Positions 1 to 8,651 are shown, numbered from the stretch's first letter. The stretch: DNA of 64,000 bases from Sulfurimonas sp. HSL1-2 (GCF_039645565.1 NZ_CP147914.1:803573-867572); one strand, 5' to 3'. The notes: generated by a model not told the origin, from the letters alone. Translations and numbers: made by a program.

Positions 1-269
1 TGAAGGTTCTTCGCACGGGTGTAGTACCCCAGCCCTTCCCACTGTTTCAGTACGTCGTCAAGGGGCGCGGCGGCGAGGGAGGGGAGGGTAGGAAAACGTT
101 CGAGAAAAGGGAAATAAAAGCGTTCCAATACGGTCTTGACCTGGGTCTGCTGCAGCATGATCTCACTGACCCAGATACGGTAGGGGTCATCGGTGTTGCG
201 CCACGGAAGGGCATGCCGGCCGTGGGTTTCATACCACTGCAGCAGTCGGTTGTGCAGATCATCTTTCAT
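1..269 (-). CDS. mutY: A/G-specific adenine glycosylase MutY (N-terminal part, runs off the window)
   Basis: Base-excision repair enzyme that removes adenine mispaired with 8-oxoguanine or guanine. Only the first 89 codons are inside the window; the gene continues beyond base 1. The family signatures are clear: LPWR at residues 21-24 and EIMLQQTQV beginning at residue 36, whose Glu is the catalytic acid of the MutY family. The ATG at 269-267 is the natural start because the MutY alignment begins there. No Shine-Dalgarno sequence is present; a TATAAT hexamer (minus strand, 282-277) ends seven bases before the ATG, so the transcript is probably leaderless. The HhH motif and Fe-S cluster region are outside the window and cannot be checked. 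Confidence 0.93.
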   Translation of the reverse strand, partial: MKDDLHNRLLQWYETHGRHALPWRNTDDPYRIWVSEIMLQQTQVKTVLERFYFPFLERFPTLPSLAAAPLDDVLKQWEGLGYYTRAKNL

Positions 270-276
270 AGGGCGG

Positions 277-282
277 ATTATA
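277..282 (-). promoter_or_regulatory. -10 element of mutY, leaderless arrangement
   Basis: Perfect TATAAT on the minus strand followed by seven bases and then the mutY ATG. A start site at the usual distance from the hexamer would fall on or beside the start codon. No convincing -35 hexamer is seen. Confidence 0.6.
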
Positions 283-457
283 GCAGACGCCTGTCGCCGG
301 ATGCAATTGTGGGTGCAGGATTTATGTCTGCGATCAAATTGATTTTTCTTATATGAAATTAATTTATGCCGCTCTATACTGGGAGGTAATGAATAGCTGT
401 TTTTCTCACGGTTTTGTGCCAAAAGAGGAGAGGGGGGCTGTTCAAAGTTGTTTGATA

Positions 458-546
458 TTTTGTACTGCAAGAAAAGCCTAACCCGGTGCGAACCGGGGGC
501 GGAAAGCTACGGATCTTCTCGAAGATGGCCGGGTTGCCAAAAGTAG
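458..546 (+). ncRNA. Candidate cyclic-di-GMP-I (GEMM-type) riboswitch
   Basis: The leader of the large secreted protein gene contains a compact structure that matches the GEMM-I layout. It has a GC-rich helix closed by a GCGA (GNRA) tetraloop (CCCGGT-GCGA-ACCGGG, about 482-497), the joining segment GGCGGAAAGCTACGG like the family's GACGCAAAGCC-CGG, a second hairpin (ATCTT-CTCG-AAGAT, about 512-525), and the near-consensus 3' block ATGGCCGGGTTGCC (525-538). GNRA loop, receptor-side helix and 3' block come in the family's order. The 5' strand (AAAGCCTAACC) departs from the usual GGGCAAACC, which is the main doubt. GEMM-I RNAs often control extracellular or adhesion proteins, which fits the downstream gene. 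Covariance-model scoring was not possible here. Confidence 0.62.
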
Positions 547-595
547 GGTAACTCGGTTGAATATTTTTCACCATGGTTTCGTTACCCACTTTTTG
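546..595 (+). terminator. Terminator-like hairpin in the riboswitch leader (expression platform candidate)
   Basis: GGGTAAC (546-552) pairs perfectly with GTTACCC (581-587), and the stem is followed by ACTTTTTGATTTG. A stem plus T-tract immediately 3' of the riboswitch-like structure is the arrangement expected for a transcription-attenuating platform. The loop is long (28 nt) and the T-tract is imperfect, so termination efficiency is uncertain. A further hairpin (AACGT...ACGTT, 641-660) lies between it and the ribosome-binding site. Confidence 0.45.
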
Positions 596-684
596 ATTTG
601 AGTACTTCGCTGCCCGAACGTGTCATGCGGTCGGGTCTGGAACGTTCTTGAAAGAGACGTTCTTTGCAACAGGAGACTCTACAA

Positions 685-3600
685 ATGAAAGCTTCATTTC
701 GAGAAAAATGGGGGCTGACCAAGCGCATGCTGGGAGCGGGAGCACTGCTCTTTGCCGTGGCGGCGTCGGCCAACATCGGCTATACGCTGGAAGGATGCCG
801 CTCCACGTCTATCCCTGACGGATACGACCTGGCTGCGAACGATTATGTCTGCCCTGACGGGGCCTATACGACCGGTAACCTGAAAGGGTGGGCGGAACTC
901 GACCTTGTGCCGCACCGGGTGACGATCGAAAACAAGGGGAGTGATCCCCAGAAATTCACCTTCACCGTCGGTGGTGACTACCTCTACGCGGAAGGCGGTG
1001 ACCTGCGTGGATGGGACTATATCTCCGTTTTGGTCCTGGATGAGGACCTTTCCAATCAGATCTGTAAAGATTGGGCCTTTGCGAACCAGGATCAGCTGGT
1101 TGTCCAGGATCTTCTGATTACCCCTGATAATGAAGGTGCCGGCGGTGTCTTTACGACGATTTACCGTCAAATCGCTGTTGCAGGCGGCGGTCCGAGGGAC
1201 GGTGCGTATGCGGCCAACGGTCTTCCCGGTGGTTCAGTGTGTGTGGCGAACTACTATCAGCGTCTCGCCCTTGGTTCGCACCTTTACTCGGGTTCATCTC
1301 TTCAGTCAAACCTCTGGGATGCGAATCTCAGCTCTTCGGGCGGTCAGAAACGTGTCCAGCTCCCCGACGTCAGAGCGATTGAAACCAGCAAAGACATGAC
1401 GGCACGCCAGGCACAGTCATATGGCTGGGCCATCTCCAAAAGCGGCCCGGCGACGGTTGATTTCGGCGACACCTGTGCACCGAGTGCCGTTACCAATAAA
1501 CTGGTTGATGTCAACGTGACCTGGACGAGACTCCCTTCAACACCGGTCGGGACCGTCGGTGTACATACGAAGATCTATGTGACGAACACCTCTTCGCGTG
1601 AAATCTACGCCAATGTCTCCGATATTGTCTACTTCAGCGGCGGTATGACCAGTGTGCAGCCGGATGCGTGTCCTCCCTACCTGATGCCATCGAACTTTTC
1701 CGGGGTGGTCTGTGAACATGATATTATCGTCCCTGAAGGAGAGAGCGGCGGACTGAACGACATCGCGACGATCAGCTTCGATGACCCGTTCCTTCCGGAT
1801 GTGCCGATTACGGTCACGCTGGAAGCCAGCGCATCTGCTTCGGTCCAACCGGGCGATACCCTGAACGCCACGGCAACGGTCAGAGACCATGAGTGGATCG
1901 AAAGTACGAACGGGCTGATGAGTTTTGCGAGCGGGGACTTCACCCCTGCGGGCATCGGTAGCTACGATGCGCCGTACGTCGCGGGTACGCAGACGGTCGG
2001 TGACGTCAACTGGACCTCTTACACCGTCGAAGACAGCGGTGTGCTTGTCTTCCACAAGACCGTTTATATTACCGGACCGATGATCGCAACCGGTACACTG
2101 AGCGATACGGCAACACTGGTTGCGGATGGCGGTTTCACACCGGACGCGGCAACCCATGAAGTCGCGCTTTCTGCCGATGCGACGGTGTCACTCACGATCA
2201 ATAAAACCATGCCGGATATTCTTGACGGCAACGACAGTGTCGATGTCCTTTTCACTGTCTCCAAAGAGGGGATGGATGACATCAACAGGACCCTGACCTT
2301 CACGGCGCTGACTTCATTGACACAATCTGTGAAGATCGAGGGGCTGGAACCGGGTTCGTATACCGTGACGGAAACGGCTCCGACCGGGTTTGAGCCGGAA
2401 GTCAGTGCGATCAAGCCGGTCACCATCACGCTGCCGTCCTGCGGCGAGTCCGTCACCTTTAACAACCAGCTGGCCGGCCAACCGGCGGTCAAAGTCATCA
2501 AAGTAACCAAACCGGCCGAGATTGCGGGCGTACCACAAAAAGGCGACTGGAACATGACGCTTTACAAAGAGACTGCTCCGGATGTCTGGACAGCTGTGAC
2601 ATCGCTGCTGACCGATCCGAACAGCGCAACAAACGTGCTCGTGCCGGAAGGTGAACTGGCCGAAGGGCATTACAAAGTCGTCGAAATCATGAAAGACGGC
2701 TGGTATATGTCCGATCAGTCCGGCGATTGCGACTTCACCGTCGACTATCCGGAAGACCTCTATCGTGCGGACTACGAGTGCCAGTTTGAAAATACCAAAT
2801 ATGCCACGGTGATCATCAACAAGCTGACCGTGCCTGCGGGTATGCCGGATTATTTCCACTTTACCCAGGACCTCAACGGTTCGTATGATCTCAACCTGAC
2901 CCATCTGGGATCGCACACCTTCATGGATGTCATTCCGAAAACCTATACGGTGACGGAAGACGATCCGACACCGGAGTATGACCTGATCGGTCTCACCTGC
3001 GTCGAGCTTGACGGTGTGGAAAACAGTTCCACTTCCCTGAGTCAGCGCGAAGCAACGATCGTCGTCGATCCGGGTGAAACGGTCCAATGTACCTATACCA
3101 ACCGCAAACGCGGCAAGATCGAACTGATCAAGCATGAAAACGGCGGTACGGTCTATACGATGGATTGGACCTTCAAGCTCAGCGGAAACGGTCTGAACTT
3201 TACGGATACACCTGACGCAAACGGACTGGTGGACTTCAATAATGTCTGGCTGATCCCGGGTGCACAATACACTGTATGTGAAATGGGGATCCCGGTCGCC
3301 TGGGAAAACCTCTGGTACGTCGAAGGCTCGCCGGTCTCCTACGACAATCCTGACTCCGGGGAGGCATCGAACGAAAACCACTGTTATGACTTTACGGTTG
3401 AAGCGAATCAAACGATCCACTTTGTCGTAGAGAACAACTATACGCCTCCGGGCGGTGAACCGCGTACGATCGGCTACTGGAAAAACTGGACGACATGTGA
3501 CGGCCACGGCAACCAGCAGGAAAAAGCCGAAGCGGCGAACCTCCTGGCAGGTCAAACGGAGGTCTGGCTGGTCGATTATGTCCTGCCGATCACCCTCGGC

Positions 3601-3924
3601 AGCTATGTCGTCGATAACTGTGAAGACGCGGTATCCATCCTGGATAAACGCGATGTCTCCAGCGGTAAGAAACGTGCCGGGGATGCGGCCTATGGGCTGG
3701 CGGCGCAGTTGATGGCGGCCAAGGCCAACTATGCCGCCGGCGCGACACAGTGTAGTGCTGCGACCGATGCCATCAATGCCGGGGATGCACTGCTGACATC
3801 CATCGGCTTCGACGGTACGGGCGGCTACCTCAAAGGCGGCAAGAACGCCGCTGCCCAGAAATCGGAAGCGACCTCGATCGCAGGTACGCTTGACAGCTAC
3901 AACAACGGTGCGCTCTGTCCGTAA
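685..3924 (+). CDS. Large secreted protein with tandem prealbumin-like/SpaA-like modules
   Basis: Predicted export by the Sec pathway: basic N-terminus, hydrophobic core and a VAASA-N cleavage-type site near residue 29. The 1079-residue protein has an N-terminal beta-rich region with many Asp/Gly/Thr residues (about 30-490). Then come four consecutive modules (starting near 497, 600, 706 and 808) carrying the VxVxKxx...GLEPGSYTVTE pattern typical of prealbumin-like/SpaA folds in surface proteins. A C-terminal segment of about 150 residues opens with GEPRTIGYWKNW, a motif seen in secreted repeat proteins. There is no LPXTG, membrane anchor or autotransporter barrel, so release or attachment by another route is likely. 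The ATG at 685 is chosen because AGGAGA precedes it by 8 bases; an in-frame TTG 21 bases upstream is less plausible. The gene is alone, with a structured leader upstream and a terminator downstream. Role inferred: matrix or adhesion protein. Confidence 0.8.
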   Translation: MKASFREKWGLTKRMLGAGALLFAVAASANIGYTLEGCRSTSIPDGYDLAANDYVCPDGAYTTGNLKGWAELDLVPHRVTIENKGSDPQKFTFTVGGDYLYAEGGDLRGWDYISVLVLDEDLSNQICKDWAFANQDQLVVQDLLITPDNEGAGGVFTTIYRQIAVAGGGPRDGAYAANGLPGGSVCVANYYQRLALGSHLYSGSSLQSNLWDANLSSSGGQKRVQLPDVRAIETSKDMTARQAQSYGWAISKSGPATVDFGDTCAPSAVTNKLVDVNVTWTRLPSTPVGTVGVHTKIYVTNTSSREIYANVSDIVYFSGGMTSVQPDACPPYLMPSNFSGVVCEHDIIVPEGESGGLNDIATISFDDPFLPDVPITVTLEASASASVQPGDTLNATATVRDHEWIESTNGLMSFASGDFTPAGIGSYDAPYVAGTQTVGDVNWTSYTVEDSGVLVFHKTVYITGPMIATGTLSDTATLVADGGFTPDAATHEVALSADATVSLTINKTMPDILDGNDSVDVLFTVSKEGMDDINRTLTFTALTSLTQSVKIEGLEPGSYTVTETAPTGFEPEVSAIKPVTITLPSCGESVTFNNQLAGQPAVKVIKVTKPAEIAGVPQKGDWNMTLYKETAPDVWTAVTSLLTDPNSATNVLVPEGELAEGHYKVVEIMKDGWYMSDQSGDCDFTVDYPEDLYRADYECQFENTKYATVIINKLTVPAGMPDYFHFTQDLNGSYDLNLTHLGSHTFMDVIPKTYTVTEDDPTPEYDLIGLTCVELDGVENSSTSLSQREATIVVDPGETVQCTYTNRKRGKIELIKHENGGTVYTMDWTFKLSGNGLNFTDTPDANGLVDFNNVWLIPGAQYTVCEMGIPVAWENLWYVEGSPVSYDNPDSGEASNENHCYDFTVEANQTIHFVVENNYTPPGGEPRTIGYWKNWTTCDGHGNQQEKAEAANLLAGQTEVWLVDYVLPITLGSYVVDNCEDAVSILDKRDVSSGKKRAGDAAYGLAAQLMAAKANYAAGATQCSAATDAINAGDALLTSIGFDGTGGYLKGGKNAAAQKSEATSIAGTLDSYNNGALCP

Positions 3925-3930
3925 CCGTCA

Positions 3931-3961
3931 GGCAAAGGCTCCGCGCCTTTGCCCATTTTTT
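3931..3961 (+). terminator. Rho-independent terminator of the secreted protein gene
   Basis: A perfect 9-bp stem GGCAAAGGC / GCCTTTGCC with a TCCGC loop is followed by CATTTTTT. It lies just after the stop codon at 3924. Confidence 0.9.
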
Positions 3962-3970
3962 GCCTCAATC

Positions 3971-3988
3971 ATCACATTTCAATCACGT
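3971..3988 (+). promoter_or_regulatory. 11-bp-period direct repeat (ATCACAT-N4-ATCACGT), operator candidate
   Basis: Two ATCAC half-sites start exactly 11 bp apart (3971 and 3982), ending 87 bp before the start of the Spy-like gene. The same element, in the same orientation relative to the gene, precedes both multiheme cytochrome genes (see 20487-20504, 20559-20576 and 34221-34238). Repeats spaced by one helical turn are typical binding sites for OmpR/PhoB-family response regulators. The regulator is not identifiable from this window. Confidence 0.5.
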
Positions 3989-4075
3989 GACTTCCTATCT
4001 TCGCTTTTTGACGTTCGAAATAGAAAACTGTTTATCAACATTTATTATGATATGCCCGCTATTTAAAGGAGAAGT

Positions 4076-4399
4076 ATGAAAAAGATAACGATTCTCGCGG
4101 CAGCCGTCCTGGCATCGGCACTCTATGCGGCCCCCGCAGCCGATCAGCAGACCGAAGCGATGCAGGCGCGCCAGACGGAGATGCTCAAGCAGATCCAGAC
4201 GGAACTGGGCCTCAGCGACAAGCAGACGCAGGAGTGGGGGGAGATCCACGAACGCTATCTCAAGGCGCATATGAAACTGCGTGTCGAGCAGACCCATGAG
4301 ATCGAAGCGCTGCTCAACGACGAACAGCAGAAAAAGTTCGAGGCGATGCAGCACCGTTTCCGCGAACGTCTGAACCAGCGGATGGGCGCGCAGCAGTAA
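4076..4399 (+). CDS. Small periplasmic Spy/CpxP-like protein
   Basis: A 107-residue protein with a clear signal peptide (MKKITILAAAVLASALYA, cleavage near residue 19). The mature part is all-helical and charged, Gln/Glu-rich, with an LGLSDKQ...LLNDEQQKKFE pattern. This resembles the LTxxQ repeats of Spy/CpxP-type periplasmic chaperones, where two similar helices each carry a (L)(S/T)xxQ core. ATG at 4076 follows AAAGGAGAAGT, a good ribosome-binding site. It is monocistronic in appearance; the operator candidate at 3971-3988 lies in its upstream region. Homologues are usually induced by envelope stress or metal, which would suit response-regulator control. The family assignment is by pattern only. 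Confidence 0.6.
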   Translation: MKKITILAAAVLASALYAAPAADQQTEAMQARQTEMLKQIQTELGLSDKQTQEWGEIHERYLKAHMKLRVEQTHEIEALLNDEQQKKFEAMQHRFRERLNQRMGAQQ

Positions 4400-4418
4400 G
4401 CGCGTCCCCCGCTCCCGC

Positions 4419-4424
4419 TATAAT
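4419..4424 (+). promoter_or_regulatory. -10 element of yigZ, leaderless arrangement
   Basis: Perfect TATAAT followed by six bases (GGCGTC) and then the yigZ ATG, with no Shine-Dalgarno sequence. The predicted transcription start coincides with the start codon. Confidence 0.62.
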
Positions 4425-4430
4425 GGCGTC

Positions 4431-5009
4431 ATGCAAACCCTCAAGACGCCCGTTTCCGCCACCGTTGAAATCAAACAATCAAAATTCATCGCCCACCTTG
4501 TCCCCTACGGCGTATTCGATACAACGCTGCAACGTCTGAAAGAGGAGCATCCAAAGGGGCGCCATTTCGTGACGGCTTTCCGCTACCTGAATGAGCATAT
4601 GCAGGTCGTCGAGGGGAGCAGCGACGACGGCGAACCGAAGGGGACGTCGGGTAAACCGAGCCTTGCCGTTTTGGCAGGGCATGACCTGATCGACGTCGCT
4701 GTCATTACGGTGCGCTATTTCGGCGGCACGAAGCTGGGGACGGGGGGACTGGTCCGTGCCTATACGCAGGCGGTTTCCGATGCCGCGGCCCTGGCGGAAC
4801 TGACCGAGTACATCCCCCAGGTGGAAGCAGCGTTCAGCTGCGGTTACAGCGCAGTGTCGCAGATGGAGTATCTTCTTGGAGAGTGCGGTGTTGCCGATGT
4901 CGAGAAGTCGTTCGGTACCGCGGAGGTCCGCTGGCATGTGCGGGCGGGAAGGGAAGTCCTGGACGTCTTTTTCGAGCGTGCGGGACGGCGGCTGGAACGA
5001 CTGTACTGA
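4431..5009 (+). CDS. yigZ: YigZ/IMPACT family protein
   Basis: A 192-residue member of the UPF0029/IMPACT family. The N-terminal domain carries the family core: KQSKFIAHL near residue 15, the SSDDGEPKGTSGKP segment near residues 63-77, and VRYFGGTKLGTGGLVRAY near residues 93-110. A ferredoxin-like C-terminal domain completes the usual length. The bacterial function is not settled; eukaryotic IMPACT binds translation-control proteins, and nucleic-acid or ribosome association is often proposed. Start is the ATG directly after a -10 hexamer (leaderless candidate). It converges on the P-type ATPase gene, 9 bases apart. Confidence 0.92.
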   Translation: MQTLKTPVSATVEIKQSKFIAHLVPYGVFDTTLQRLKEEHPKGRHFVTAFRYLNEHMQVVEGSSDDGEPKGTSGKPSLAVLAGHDLIDVAVITVRYFGGTKLGTGGLVRAYTQAVSDAAALAELTEYIPQVEAAFSCGYSAVSQMEYLLGECGVADVEKSFGTAEVRWHVRAGREVLDVFFERAGRRLERLY

Positions 5010-5018
5010 GGGCCCGGC

Positions 5019-7706
5019 CTAGGTGAAAAGGCGAAGTCGCAGCTGTTTCTCCGCTTCGATGATGCCAAACAGCGCCATTCCCATCCCCAGCATTAGGAGC
5101 AGATCCGTCGGCGGCACGGCTTCGGTTCCGAAGATCCCCTGCAGGGCGGGCAGGTAGGTGATGCAAAGCTGCCCCAGCAGCACAACGCCGATGGCGCCCC
5201 AGACGATAGGGGTGCCCCGGAGCGCACTCCAGGAGAGGGCGGTTTCACGGAAGTTCCGGATGAAAAGCAGATGGAAGATTTCCAGTGTGACGAGCGTGTT
5301 CATCGCAAGGGTACGTGCCAGGGCTTCGGAGTCGCCGCGGGTGACGGCGTAGTCGTAGATGCCGAAAACGCCCGCGAGAAAGAGTGCCGCGACGAGGACA
5401 ATGTGCCACAGCAGCCCTCCGCCGAGCAGCGATTCGTCCCGGGAGCGCGGCGGACGCCGCATCGTATGGCGCTCGGTCGGCTCAAATGCGAGGGCGATCC
5501 CCAGTGTCACTGCGGTGATCATGTTGACCCAGAGAATCTGGACGGGGGTGATGGGCAGCGCCATCTGCAGCAAGAGGGCGGCAATGATGGTCAGCGCCTC
5601 GCCTGCGTTGGTCGGCAGCGTCCAGCTGATGACCTTCTTGATGTTGTCGTAGACTGTCCGTCCTTCGCGGACAGCGGCGACGATCGAGGCGAAATTGTCA
5701 TCGGCGAGCACGATTTCCGCCGCTTCCTTCGCCGCTTCGCTACCTGTTTTTCCCATCGCGATGCCGGCGCCGGCCCGCTTGAGCGCCGGGGCGTCGTTGA
5801 CGCCGTCGCCCGTCATGGCTACGGTCATGCCGTTGGCCTGGAGTGCCATAACCAGCCGGAGTTTGTGTTCGGGGCTTGTACGCGCAAAGATCCCCGTCGT
5901 GGTGACAGCTTTTTTGAGTGCGGCATCGTCGAGGGTATCCAGTTCCGGTCCGGTCAAAACCGCATCGGCATGCTCCAGGCCGAGCGCTTTGCCGATGGCC
6001 AGTGCCGTAGTGGCATGGTCTCCGGTGATCATTTTTACCCCGATACCGGCGCGGCGGCATTCGGCCACGGCGTCGACGGCTTCGGGGCGCGGGGGATCGA
6101 TGAAGCCTGCCAGCCCTAGGAAGATGAGAGCGCCTTCCAGATCGGAACGTTCCAGTACGGAGTGCTCCGGTGGCACGGGCCTAAGGGCAAAGGCCAGCAC
6201 CCGCTGCCCCTGCGATGCGACCGCTTCGGCCTGTTCTTGCCAGTATTCCCGATCCAGCGGAGCGGTGCCGTTGTCTCTCTCCCTTTGCCTGTCGCAAAGT
6301 CCGAGGAGCGCTTCCGGCGCACCCTTGACGAAGATAACGGCTCGGTTTTCATGATCATGGTTGAGGGTTGCCATGAATTTGTGGGCGCTGTCGAAGGGGA
6401 TGGCGTCGCTCCTGACCCAGCGGCCGCGGGTCTGTGCAAGGTCGCCGCCCGCCTTGCCGTAAAAGGCGAGCAGTGCCCCTTCCATCGGGTCGCCCTCGAT
6501 CTCCCAAGCCTCTTCGTTATTCAGCAGTTCCGCGTCGTTGCACAATACGGCAGCTTCCCCCAGCTCCAGCAGTTCGGGGAAGCTGCCGGCGCCAATCTTT
6601 TCCCCCTCCGTTTCGATCTCCCCGGCGGGTTCGTAACCGGTACCGCCGACGGTGAAACGATTGCCGGCGGTGACGACCGTGGCGACGTTCATCTCGTTGC
6701 GCGTGAGCGTGCCGGTCTTGTCGGAGCAGATGACGGAGACCGCACCCAGTGTCTCGATGGCCGGCAGGCGGCGGACGATGGCGTTTCGCCTGGCCATTGC
6801 CTGGACACCGACGGCCAGGGTGATCGTCAACACGGCAGGCAGCCCTTCGGGGATGGCGGCGACAAAGATGCCGACGACGGCCATAAACAGTTCGTCGAAA
6901 GGATGCTCGAGAAGGCTATGGCCGACGGCGAGGATCAGGGCGGAGACGACAAGAATGAAGAGTGTCAGCACCTTGGCGAAGCGGGCCATCTGCAGGACCA
7001 GCGGCGTATTGAGGGTCTGCACTTCCGAGAGCAGGCTGCTGATACGCCCGATCTCGGTCCGGCCGCCGGTGGCGATAACGACGCCGGTGCCCTGGCCGCG
7101 GGTGACCGTCGTGCCGCTGTAGGCCATGCAGATACGGTCGCCGAGCGGGGCTGAGGCATCAACGTGCTCAGGCCGTTTTTCCACCGGGACCGATTCTCCG
7201 GTGAGAATAGCCTCCTGGACCTGGAGGCTGTTGGCCTTGAGCAGCCGCAGGTCTGCCGGGACCTTGTCTCCGGCCTCGAGGATGACGATGTCGCCGGGAA
7301 CCAGCGTTTCTCCTGCGACGGTGCTGCGCCGTCCGCTGCGTACGACGGAGGAGTGCAGCGCGAGCATGTGGCGGATCGCCTCGAGCGCTTTTTCGGCTTT
7401 GCCCTCCTGTAAAAAGCCGATCAGGGCGTTGATGAGAACGACGGCGAGGATGACTGCGGTATCGACGAGGTGTCCGAGCAGTGCCGTGATGAAGGCGGCG
7501 CCGAGCAGAACGTAGATGAGGATATTATGAAATTGTGCCAGGAAACGCAGCAGCGGATGGGGTTTCGGCGGTTCGGGCAGCCGGTTGGGGCCGTAGGTTT
7601 CAAGTCGTGCGGCCGCTTCATCCTCACTGAGGCCGTCGGGTGAGGTTTCCAGCGCCTCCAGAACTTTTTCGGCCTCTTCGGCATGCCAGTTCGGTACGTT
7701 TTCCAT
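5019..7706 (-). CDS. P2-type cation-transporting ATPase
   Basis: An 895-residue P-type ATPase that couples ATP hydrolysis to cation transport across the inner membrane. It has the N-terminal cation ATPase region (WHAEEAEKVLEAL), TM1-2 near residues 55-95, an actuator domain with the TGES loop, and the PEGL motif in TM4 (AIPEGLPAVLTI). The phosphorylated Asp is D329 in CSDKTGTLT, followed by the KGAPE nucleotide-binding motif, the TGDGVND hinge and six C-terminal membrane segments. PEGLPAV and overall length fit the Ca2+/Na+-type (PacL/PMA1-like) P2 branch rather than heavy-metal P1B pumps, since no CPx motif or metal-binding domain is present. The exact ion cannot be read from sequence. ATG at 7706 follows AGGAGG. 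A TACAAT hexamer lies upstream on the minus strand near 7742. It appears to be transcribed alone. Confidence 0.93.
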   Translation of the reverse strand: MENVPNWHAEEAEKVLEALETSPDGLSEDEAAARLETYGPNRLPEPPKPHPLLRFLAQFHNILIYVLLGAAFITALLGHLVDTAVILAVVLINALIGFLQEGKAEKALEAIRHMLALHSSVVRSGRRSTVAGETLVPGDIVILEAGDKVPADLRLLKANSLQVQEAILTGESVPVEKRPEHVDASAPLGDRICMAYSGTTVTRGQGTGVVIATGGRTEIGRISSLLSEVQTLNTPLVLQMARFAKVLTLFILVVSALILAVGHSLLEHPFDELFMAVVGIFVAAIPEGLPAVLTITLAVGVQAMARRNAIVRRLPAIETLGAVSVICSDKTGTLTRNEMNVATVVTAGNRFTVGGTGYEPAGEIETEGEKIGAGSFPELLELGEAAVLCNDAELLNNEEAWEIEGDPMEGALLAFYGKAGGDLAQTRGRWVRSDAIPFDSAHKFMATLNHDHENRAVIFVKGAPEALLGLCDRQRERDNGTAPLDREYWQEQAEAVASQGQRVLAFALRPVPPEHSVLERSDLEGALIFLGLAGFIDPPRPEAVDAVAECRRAGIGVKMITGDHATTALAIGKALGLEHADAVLTGPELDTLDDAALKKAVTTTGIFARTSPEHKLRLVMALQANGMTVAMTGDGVNDAPALKRAGAGIAMGKTGSEAAKEAAEIVLADDNFASIVAAVREGRTVYDNIKKVISWTLPTNAGEALTIIAALLLQMALPITPVQILWVNMITAVTLGIALAFEPTERHTMRRPPRSRDESLLGGGLLWHIVLVAALFLAGVFGIYDYAVTRGDSEALARTLAMNTLVTLEIFHLLFIRNFRETALSWSALRGTPIVWGAIGVVLLGQLCITYLPALQGIFGTEAVPPTDLLLMLGMGMALFGIIEAEKQLRLRLFT

Positions 7707-7808
7707 AGCGTTCCTCCTGAGAGTGCACGGGGATAAACGATTGTAGCAAAAAATGAGAAGGGTGCGGTGAGGTGAAGGTGCCGCCCGGACGGCGGCGTGG
7801 CGTGTAGA

Positions 7809-8510
7809 TCAGTGCTGGGCCAGAACGGTGTCGAACATCGTATAGGCTTTGCGCAGCCAGACTTTGGTACGCTGGCGCTCCATCAGATTCAGGTGGACCG
7901 TGCCGTTCTCTTTGGCGTTGGCGGCGGCCCAGAAGCTGAAGGTGTTTTTGTCGATCTTCTGCATCGTCGGCGTGTGCAGGGCGGGCAGGACGACCTCTTT
8001 GAGCGTCCCGTTCGCCGAACTCGTCACGGACGCGATGACGTCATCCACTTCGGAGAAGTCGCTGCCGCGCCCCTCGTTCTTGACGACGGCGCAGGTCATG
8101 ACGACGCTGTACTTGGGCAGGAACTTCTTGAGAAGCTGTACGGAATCCTTACCGCCGTCGACGAGGTACCAGTAGACGATCTCGATCCCCGTCTCTTCGC
8201 ACATGCCGAGGACGTCATTCTCCTCGATCCAGCGGTCTAGGAAGCGCTCGGACTGCGCGGGCAGGTCGACCAGGACGTTGGTGTCCTGTTCCAGCGCGAG
8301 CTCCATGATCTTGTCGGTGCTTTCGAAGGTGTCAAGGTTGATCGCATCGGTGAACTGTTCGTAGAAACGGGTGAGCGATGCGTGGGAACGGTCCGCGTCC
8401 AGGCCGACGAACGGAACGTCGTTGTCGATAAAATACTGCGAAAGCAGACGCGCGAAGACGGACTTCCCGACACCGCCTTTTTCCCCGCCGATAAAGTGAA
8501 TCATACTCAT
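7809..8510 (-). CDS. ParA/MinD-like P-loop ATPase (orphan, MobD-like)
   Basis: A 233-residue member of the SIMIBI P-loop class with the deviant Walker A KGGVGKS at residues 11-17 and a LDADRSHASLTRF segment in place of the usual DxDP. A VLVDLPAQ segment corresponds to Walker B. This architecture resembles plasmid/mobilisation ATPases annotated CobQ/CobB/MinD/ParA. No ParB, parS-like repeats, flagellar or septum genes are nearby, so its cargo is unknown. The start is placed at the ATG at 8510 preceded by GGAGAGAGA; an upstream in-frame ATG lacks a ribosome-binding site. An imperfect GC hairpin (7780-7797) follows the stop. Confidence 0.78.
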   Translation of the reverse strand: MSMIHFIGGEKGGVGKSVFARLLSQYFIDNDVPFVGLDADRSHASLTRFYEQFTDAINLDTFESTDKIMELALEQDTNVLVDLPAQSERFLDRWIEENDVLGMCEETGIEIVYWYLVDGGKDSVQLLKKFLPKYSVVMTCAVVKNEGRGSDFSEVDDVIASVTSSANGTLKEVVLPALHTPTMQKIDKNTFSFWAAANAKENGTVHLNLMERQRTKVWLRKAYTMFDTVLAQH

Positions 8511-8651
8511 GGGGTCTCTCTCCAATTCAAAAAATATATGCGTGGCATAGTATGCGCGTATAGTAGCCATGACGATCTAAAGACGGGCTGTAAAACAGCG
8601 GCCGGTGCGGAAAGTTTCTGAAGAATTACAGACGCACACTCTCCCGACGCG

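Noticed and set aside
2314-3555. 413-codon minus-strand frame within the secreted protein gene
   Set aside because: It is a reverse-frame shadow with no motif and no promoter; the plus-strand gene has a signal peptide, repeats and a terminator.
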